A DNA stretch of 10,021 nt, taken from the NCBI GenBank assembly GCA_964565795.1, contig CAZMGC010000033.1, positions 1-10,021 of the forward strand, written 5' to 3'. Below the pieces are notes generated by a model. It was not told the origin of the DNA. It saw only the letters and a program-made list of their open reading frames with translations, and searched no databases. Positions 6,226-10,021 of the stretch are shown here, piece by piece; the first letter of the stretch is position 1; every line of letters starts with the position of its first letter. The stretch is from 2-01-FULL-39-10-A sp964565795. Lineage in GTDB: Bacteria; Patescibacteriota; Microgenomatia; Levybacterales; UBA12049. A program made the position numbers and the translations under genes.

Positions 6226-8444
6226 TGGAGACAAAAACATATCCAATCAAAGGAATGCATTGTGCAAGCTGCGTAAGGCTGATTGAAAGAGCAGTTGGCA
6301 AAGTTGCAGGTGTTAATAAAGCTAATGTTAATCTAGCGACTGAACAATTAACTGTTGCATTTAATAAAGATGAATGTTCATCAGAAAAAATTGCTTCAGC
6401 AGTTGAAAGCGCAGGTTACAAAGCGATTATAAACGAAGATGTAGAGCAAGACTCTCAAAGAAAAGATAAATTAAAGGAGTTGGAAAATCTAAAAATAAAA
6501 GTTATTACCAGTCTATTCCTGGGCGGTTTAATTGTTTGGGGAAGCTTTCCCTTTCTGATGAACTTTTCTCCATATCCACTTCAAAACTTCTGGGTTCAGC
6601 TTATATTAGGCTCAATCGTTCAATTTTGGGCAGGTTCAGAATTTTATAGAGCTGCTATTCCTGCGTTTAAAAATCGAACTGCCAATATGGATACATTGGT
6701 AGCAATAGGAACTTCGGCTGCTTACCTTTACTCTGTTGCTGTTACTGTATTTCCTTCGGTATTTGAGGGGCTGGGTATTGAACCTATGCCTTACTTTGAT
6801 GTGGCAGCGGTTGTGATTGGTCTTATTTTACTGGGAAGGTATTTTGAAGCTAAAGCTAAGCTAGGAACCTCTGATGCGATCAAAAAACTTCTTGGTCTTG
6901 CACCAAAAACTGCTAGAGTGGTGAGAAATAATCAAGAAATAGACATTCCTCTTTCTGAAGTTGTAGTTGGAGATTTAGTAAGAGTTAGACCAGGAGAAAA
7001 AGTCCCTGTTGATGGGATAATCGTTGAAGGTCAATCGAGTCTTGATGAATCTATGGTTACAGGAGAAAGTATTCCCATTGATAAAAACAAAGGCGATACT
7101 GTAATTGGAGCAACCATAAATAAATCAGGTTCATTTGTTTTTAAAGCTTCTAAGATAGGCTCAGAAACTATGCTTTCTCAGATTATTAAACTGGTTCAGG
7201 AAGCACAAGGTTCTAAAGCACCAATTCAAAGAATTGCCGATACTATTTCTGCTTATTTCGTTCCAATTGTCATTATGTTGGCTTTTGCTACATTTGCAAT
7301 CTGGTATGCTTTTGGCCCAACTCCAGCATTTCTTTTCGCCCTTTTAAATAGTATTTCAGTCTTAATTATTGCTTGTCCTTGTGCAATGGGTCTAGCTACT
7401 CCAACCGCTATTATGGTTGGAACTGGTAGAGGTGCTGAAAAAGGCATTCTCATTAAAGATGCTGAAAGTCTGGAAATTGCACATAAGGTCAATACAGTAA
7501 TTTTTGATAAAACTGGAACTCTAACCGTTGGAAAACCCCAAGTAACTGACGTAGTTCCATTTGGAAAAGATAAAGAAAAAGAAATCATGCAAATTGCTTC
7601 ATCTCTTGAGAAGGGTTCGGAACATTCATTAGCAGAGGCGATTCTCAAGAAGGCTGAAAGCTTAGGTATAGAATTCATAGCAACCACAGCTTTTAAAGCT
7701 ATCTCAGGTTTTGGAATTGAAGGAAAAGTAAAAGGTAAAAAATATGTCTTCGGCAACTTAAAGCTGATGGTTAAAGAAAGTCTTAAAACAGAAAGCTTTA
7801 AAAAGCAAGTCGAAGAACTAGAGAGCCAGGGGAAAACCGTTATGATTTTAGCGGATGAAAAGAATGTACTAGGTTTAATTGCTGTTGCGGATACATTAAA
7901 AGAATCAGCGAGAGAAGGTGTGAAGACACTCCAAGACAAAAAGATAGAGGTCGTTATGATTACTGGTGATAATCAGAGAGCAGCAGAAGCTATTGCAAAG
8001 CAAGCGGGGATAAAAAGAGTTTTAGCTGAAGTCTTGCCTCAGGATAAAGAATCCGAAGTTAGAAAAATACAAAATGAAGGTAAAATAGTAGCAATGGTTG
8101 GAGATGGAATCAATGACGCTCCTGCTTTGGCAACTGCAAATATAGGAATCGCTATGGGTTCAGGGACGGATGTTGCTATAGAAGCAGCAGGCATCACCTT
8201 AGTTAATAAAGATTTACGATCTGTTGCTCATGCAATAGAACTTTCAAAAAAGACAATGATAACAATTAAAATAAATCTATTCTGGGCATTTGGTTATAAT
8301 GTGATCCTCATTCCAGTTGCTATGGGCATTCTATATCCCGTCTGGGGAATTTTGATGAATCCTATTTTTGCTTCAGCAGCTATGGCTATGTCGTCAATCT
8401 CGGTTGTAGGAAATTCTCTCCTACTAAAGAAAGTGAGGATATAA
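6225..8444 (+). CDS. copA: Copper-exporting P1B-type ATPase CopA
   Basis: The 739-residue length is usual for a CopA with one metal-binding domain. Residues 1-70 form an HMA domain with GMHCASC (C13, C16). Eight membrane helices are expected. Visible motifs are TGES (279-282) in the actuator domain, C384-P-C386 in the sixth helix, D428-KTGT as the phosphorylation site, S-E-H467-S in the nucleotide domain, and GDGINDAP (626-633) in the hinge. The CPC motif, YN in FGYNV and MSS in the last helix mark the Cu(I)/Ag(I) subgroup. The nucleotide-domain motif is normally SEHP, and the Ser after His is a tolerated variant. It would pump cytosolic Cu(I) outward using ATP. The start overlaps the cupredoxin stop by one base without a good Shine-Dalgarno of its own, so translation is probably coupled. 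Confidence 0.97.
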   Translation: METKTYPIKGMHCASCVRLIERAVGKVAGVNKANVNLATEQLTVAFNKDECSSEKIASAVESAGYKAIINEDVEQDSQRKDKLKELENLKIKVITSLFLGGLIVWGSFPFLMNFSPYPLQNFWVQLILGSIVQFWAGSEFYRAAIPAFKNRTANMDTLVAIGTSAAYLYSVAVTVFPSVFEGLGIEPMPYFDVAAVVIGLILLGRYFEAKAKLGTSDAIKKLLGLAPKTARVVRNNQEIDIPLSEVVVGDLVRVRPGEKVPVDGIIVEGQSSLDESMVTGESIPIDKNKGDTVIGATINKSGSFVFKASKIGSETMLSQIIKLVQEAQGSKAPIQRIADTISAYFVPIVIMLAFATFAIWYAFGPTPAFLFALLNSISVLIIACPCAMGLATPTAIMVGTGRGAEKGILIKDAESLEIAHKVNTVIFDKTGTLTVGKPQVTDVVPFGKDKEKEIMQIASSLEKGSEHSLAEAILKKAESLGIEFIATTAFKAISGFGIEGKVKGKKYVFGNLKLMVKESLKTESFKKQVEELESQGKTVMILADEKNVLGLIAVADTLKESAREGVKTLQDKKIEVVMITGDNQRAAEAIAKQAGIKRVLAEVLPQDKESEVRKIQNEGKIVAMVGDGINDAPALATANIGIAMGSGTDVAIEAAGITLVNKDLRSVAHAIELSKKTMITIKINLFWAFGYNVILIPVAMGILYPVWGILMNPIFASAAMAMSSISVVGNSLLLKKVRI

Positions 8445-8447
8445 ATT

Positions 8448-9470
8448 ATGGATTTGTGGGTAATTTTTTTAACAGGATTAACAGTTGGAGGATTAACATG
8501 TCTTGCTGTTCAAGGAGGTTTACTTGCCTCTGTTATTGCAGCACGAGAGGAAGAGGAAGTAGAAAAACATATTAATAAGAGAAGTCCAGTTTTTCCAACG
8601 TTAGCATTTCTGGCTGCAAAACTTGTAGCCTACACTGTTTTAGGATTCCTTCTTGGTGCTTTTGGAGGAGCTATTGGCATTAATCAAAATACCCAAATAA
8701 TAATGCAATTTATTGCTGGAGTGTATATGATAGCCGTTGCGTTAAATTTGTTAAATATCCATCCAATATTCAGATACGCTGTTATTCAGCCCCCAAAATT
8801 TTTAACAAGACGAGTAAGAAATCAATCTAAGAGTAAAGAGTTATTTGCTCCTGCATTGCTTGGAGCAATGACAATCTTTATTCCTTGTGGAACAACTTTA
8901 GCAATGGAAGCTTTAGCTATCAGCAGTGCTAATCCTTTAGTCGGAGCTGCAATTATGGCCACTTTTGTATTAGGAACTACACCGCTCTTTTTCGGTATCG
9001 GGTGGATAACAAGTGTATTAGGAGATAATTTCAGAGCCAAATTCTTGAAAATAGCTGCCGTAGCGGTGATTTATTTAGGCATTACATCAATCAACGGAGC
9101 ACTTATTGCCCTGAATTTTCCCCTGAATTCACAAACAATAACCAATGCGTTTAATAACAGTGTCCAGCCAAAGAGTGAAGAAAAATTATATAGTGAAGCA
9201 CCTACAAATCAAAATCCTGAAATAGTTATTACTTCAAGTGGATACTCACCAAACTATATACGAGTAAAGAAAGGCCAACCAGTTAATCTTAAGATTACAA
9301 GTAAAGATGCTTATAGTTGCGCTTCTGCCTTTCGTATACCATCTTTGGGTATAAGTAAAAACTTTCAAGCGAATGAAACTGAAACAATAACTTTTACCCC
9401 GCAAAAAGAAGGGGGAATAGCATTCTCCTGTTCTATGGGGATGTATACGGGGGTGATTGAAGTTTTATGA
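8448..9470 (+). CDS. DsbD/SafE-like six-helix membrane protein fused to a C-terminal cupredoxin domain
   Basis: The 340-residue protein has about six membrane helices, near 5-30, 50-73, 82-103, 134-158, 164-188 and 198-222. C18 lies in helix 1 (GGLTCLAV) and C147 in helix 4 (FIPCGTT). This is the paired-cysteine layout of the DsbD/CcdA transmembrane domain and of the related SafE-like family (DsbD_2), often called heavy-metal detoxification proteins. After a polar linker (225-255), residues 257-340 form a cupredoxin domain with C291, C328, M330 and M332. It is related to the separate cupredoxin in this operon but has Tyr/Thr where the other has Phe/His in FHG. I infer that electrons may cross the membrane through C18/C147 to keep outside copper or thiols reduced. 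Transport of another substrate is possible. GAGGA at 8435-8439 supports ATG 8448, three bases after copA. Confidence 0.85.
   Translation: MDLWVIFLTGLTVGGLTCLAVQGGLLASVIAAREEEEVEKHINKRSPVFPTLAFLAAKLVAYTVLGFLLGAFGGAIGINQNTQIIMQFIAGVYMIAVALNLLNIHPIFRYAVIQPPKFLTRRVRNQSKSKELFAPALLGAMTIFIPCGTTLAMEALAISSANPLVGAAIMATFVLGTTPLFFGIGWITSVLGDNFRAKFLKIAAVAVIYLGITSINGALIALNFPLNSQTITNAFNNSVQPKSEEKLYSEAPTNQNPEIVITSSGYSPNYIRVKKGQPVNLKITSKDAYSCASAFRIPSLGISKNFQANETETITFTPQKEGGIAFSCSMGMYTGVIEVL
9216..9467 (+). other. C-terminal cupredoxin domain of the membrane protein (fusion region)
   Basis: Residues 257-340 of the gene above. The layout matches the free cupredoxin at 5863: a GYSPNYIRVKKG opening strand, a YSC centre (C291), TPQKEG before the last strand, and the FSCSMGM ligand loop. 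It is listed separately because it is an added domain absent from ordinary SafE/DsbD_2 proteins. Confidence 0.8.
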
Positions 9471-9697
9471 GTAAAATTATAAAGAAGAAATTAAAAATAG
9501 AAGGAATGCATTGTAGTTCCTGTGCTATGAATATAGATTTTGACCTTGAAGATTTAGATGGTGTAAAAACTGCAAAGACAAACTACGCTAAGCAAGAAAG
9601 TGAAGTTGAATTTGATGAGGAAAAGGTAAAGATTGAAGACATTCTTAAATCTATAGAAAAAACTGGTTACAAAGCTCAACCACAAGCAGCAAGCTAA
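9467..9697 (+). CDS. copZ: HMA-domain copper chaperone (CopZ-like)
   Basis: The 76-residue protein consists of a single heavy-metal-associated domain with the expected beta-alpha-beta-beta-alpha-beta pattern. The Cu(I) site is GMHCSSC with C16 and C19, and the Met before the first Cys is conserved. It should carry Cu(I) in the cytosol to the HMA domain of CopA and perhaps to the repressor. It ends with SIEKTGYKA, the usual last helix and strand, plus a short Gln/Ala tail. Its ATG overlaps the TGA of the preceding gene (ATGA, 4 bases), making it the last gene of the operon. Its stop codon abuts the stop of the convergent regulator gene, leaving no room for a dedicated terminator. HMA chaperones for other soft metals look alike, but the copper context makes CopZ the best name. 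Confidence 0.92.
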   Translation: MSKIIKKKLKIEGMHCSSCAMNIDFDLEDLDGVKTAKTNYAKQESEVEFDEEKVKIEDILKSIEKTGYKAQPQAAS

Positions 9698-9961
9698 TTA
9701 TAAATTTGTTAGCTCATTCATTGATACATCTAGAGCTTTTGCGATTTTCCACATCACAAAAACAGTTGGATGATATTTACCCAACTCTAAGTGACCGACA
9801 TAAGTAAGGTGAAGTCCAGCCTTTTCCGCTAACTCCTGCTGAGTCATTTTCTTACTCTTCCTCACTTCCTTTAATCTTTCACTGAGTCGTGAAGTGAACT
9901 CTCTTCTTAGCTTTCGGTTATCACCATCATCTTTAGGTGATTTGAACAGTAAATTACTCAC
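9698..9961 (-). CDS. XRE/Cro-C1-type helix-turn-helix regulator
   Basis: The 87-residue protein has an N-terminal charged stretch (about 1-25) and a Cro/C1 HTH domain (about 27-86). The HTH signature is MTQQELAEKAGL followed by the recognition helix HLTYVGHLELGK, then P65 and the closing helices KIAKALDVS and MNELTNL. It is a DNA-binding protein with no attached sensor or peptidase domain. The start is GTG at 9961. An ATG two bases upstream is out of frame and meets TGA immediately. No clear Shine-Dalgarno is visible. It points toward the copper operon and ends exactly where that operon ends. Small XRE proteins of this size may be antitoxins or phage/plasmid-type repressors, but no toxin partner is in the window. 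Its targets are unknown, and autoregulation through the upstream repeat is possible. Confidence 0.87.
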   Translation of the reverse strand: MSNLLFKSPKDDGDNRKLRREFTSRLSERLKEVRKSKKMTQQELAEKAGLHLTYVGHLELGKYHPTVFVMWKIAKALDVSMNELTNL

Positions 9962-9968
9962 ATATTAA

Positions 9969-10003
9969 TTTTCTAGCGTATACATAGTATTTTCTATAGC
10001 GTA
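9969..10003. repeat. Imperfect direct repeat upstream of the XRE gene, possible operator
   Basis: TTTTCTAGCGTA (9969-9980) recurs as TTTTCTATAGCGTA (9990-10003), a two-base insertion apart, with starts 21 bases (two helical turns) apart. The copies lie 8 to 42 bases upstream of the GTG start of the XRE gene. I see no convincing -35/-10 pair here, though AT-rich -10-like hexamers overlap the repeats. Confidence 0.45.
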
Positions 10004-10021
10004 CTCATCTAATTATTGCTA

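Noticed and set aside
7253..7939. Minus-strand ORF of 228 codons inside copA
   Set aside because: It lies wholly antisense to well-conserved ATPase motifs and has no recognisable domain. It is a shadow of copA coding.
1..10021. CRISPR array, tRNA/rRNA genes, insertion sequence or transposase
   Set aside because: No spaced direct-repeat array, no cloverleaf or conserved rRNA segment and no transposase-like protein was seen on either strand.

Overview
The window is AT-rich, densely packed bacterial DNA. Genes use the standard code: TGA ends the gene at 8448-9470, which argues against the lineages that read TGA as Gly or Trp. Short intergenic gaps, single-helix membrane anchors instead of cleaved signal peptides, and this set of copper genes fit a small-genome lineage such as Patescibacteria/CPR (for example Microgenomates) or a low-GC Gram-positive. 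The taxon is inferred from gene content only. A run of 10 Ns at 5240-5249 shows the sequence is a scaffolded, probably metagenomic, assembly.

Layout. (1) 3-173 is the 3' end of an unrecognised gene cut by the window edge. (2) 224-4841 holds two overlapping, co-directional genes. The first encodes a 1178-residue protein with an N-terminal PD-(D/E)XK nuclease-like domain (D47, E59-x-K61) followed by about 1000 residues of alpha-helical, HEAT-like sequence. The second encodes a 362-residue protein with zinc-ribbon cysteine pairs. I do not recognise this pair as a named system. Its shape resembles anti-phage defence modules in which a nuclease is joined to a large helical sensor, and it is the best candidate here for an undescribed system. 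(3) 4859-9697 is a complete copper-handling operon. A sigma70-type promoter carries a perfect palindromic CsoR operator in its spacer. It is followed by a CsoR-family repressor, a membrane-anchored protein with two DUF305 domains, a membrane-anchored cupredoxin, a CopA copper P1B-ATPase, a six-helix DsbD/SafE-like membrane protein with a C-terminal cupredoxin, and a small HMA copper chaperone. (4) 9698-9961 on the minus strand is a small XRE/Cro-type regulator that converges on the operon with no intervening base. An upstream direct repeat (9969-10003) may be its operator.

How the genes work together. The repressor should release the promoter when it binds metal. The HMA chaperone would pass cytosolic Cu(I) to CopA, which exports it. 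The two cupredoxins and the Met/His-rich DUF305 protein would bind or oxidise copper outside the membrane, and the DsbD-like protein may supply electrons across the membrane. Two details stand out. The repressor has an RcnR-like H-C-H-H ligand set instead of the C-H-C of classical CsoR. Its promoter geometry also places transcription initiation at the start codon, implying a leaderless mRNA.
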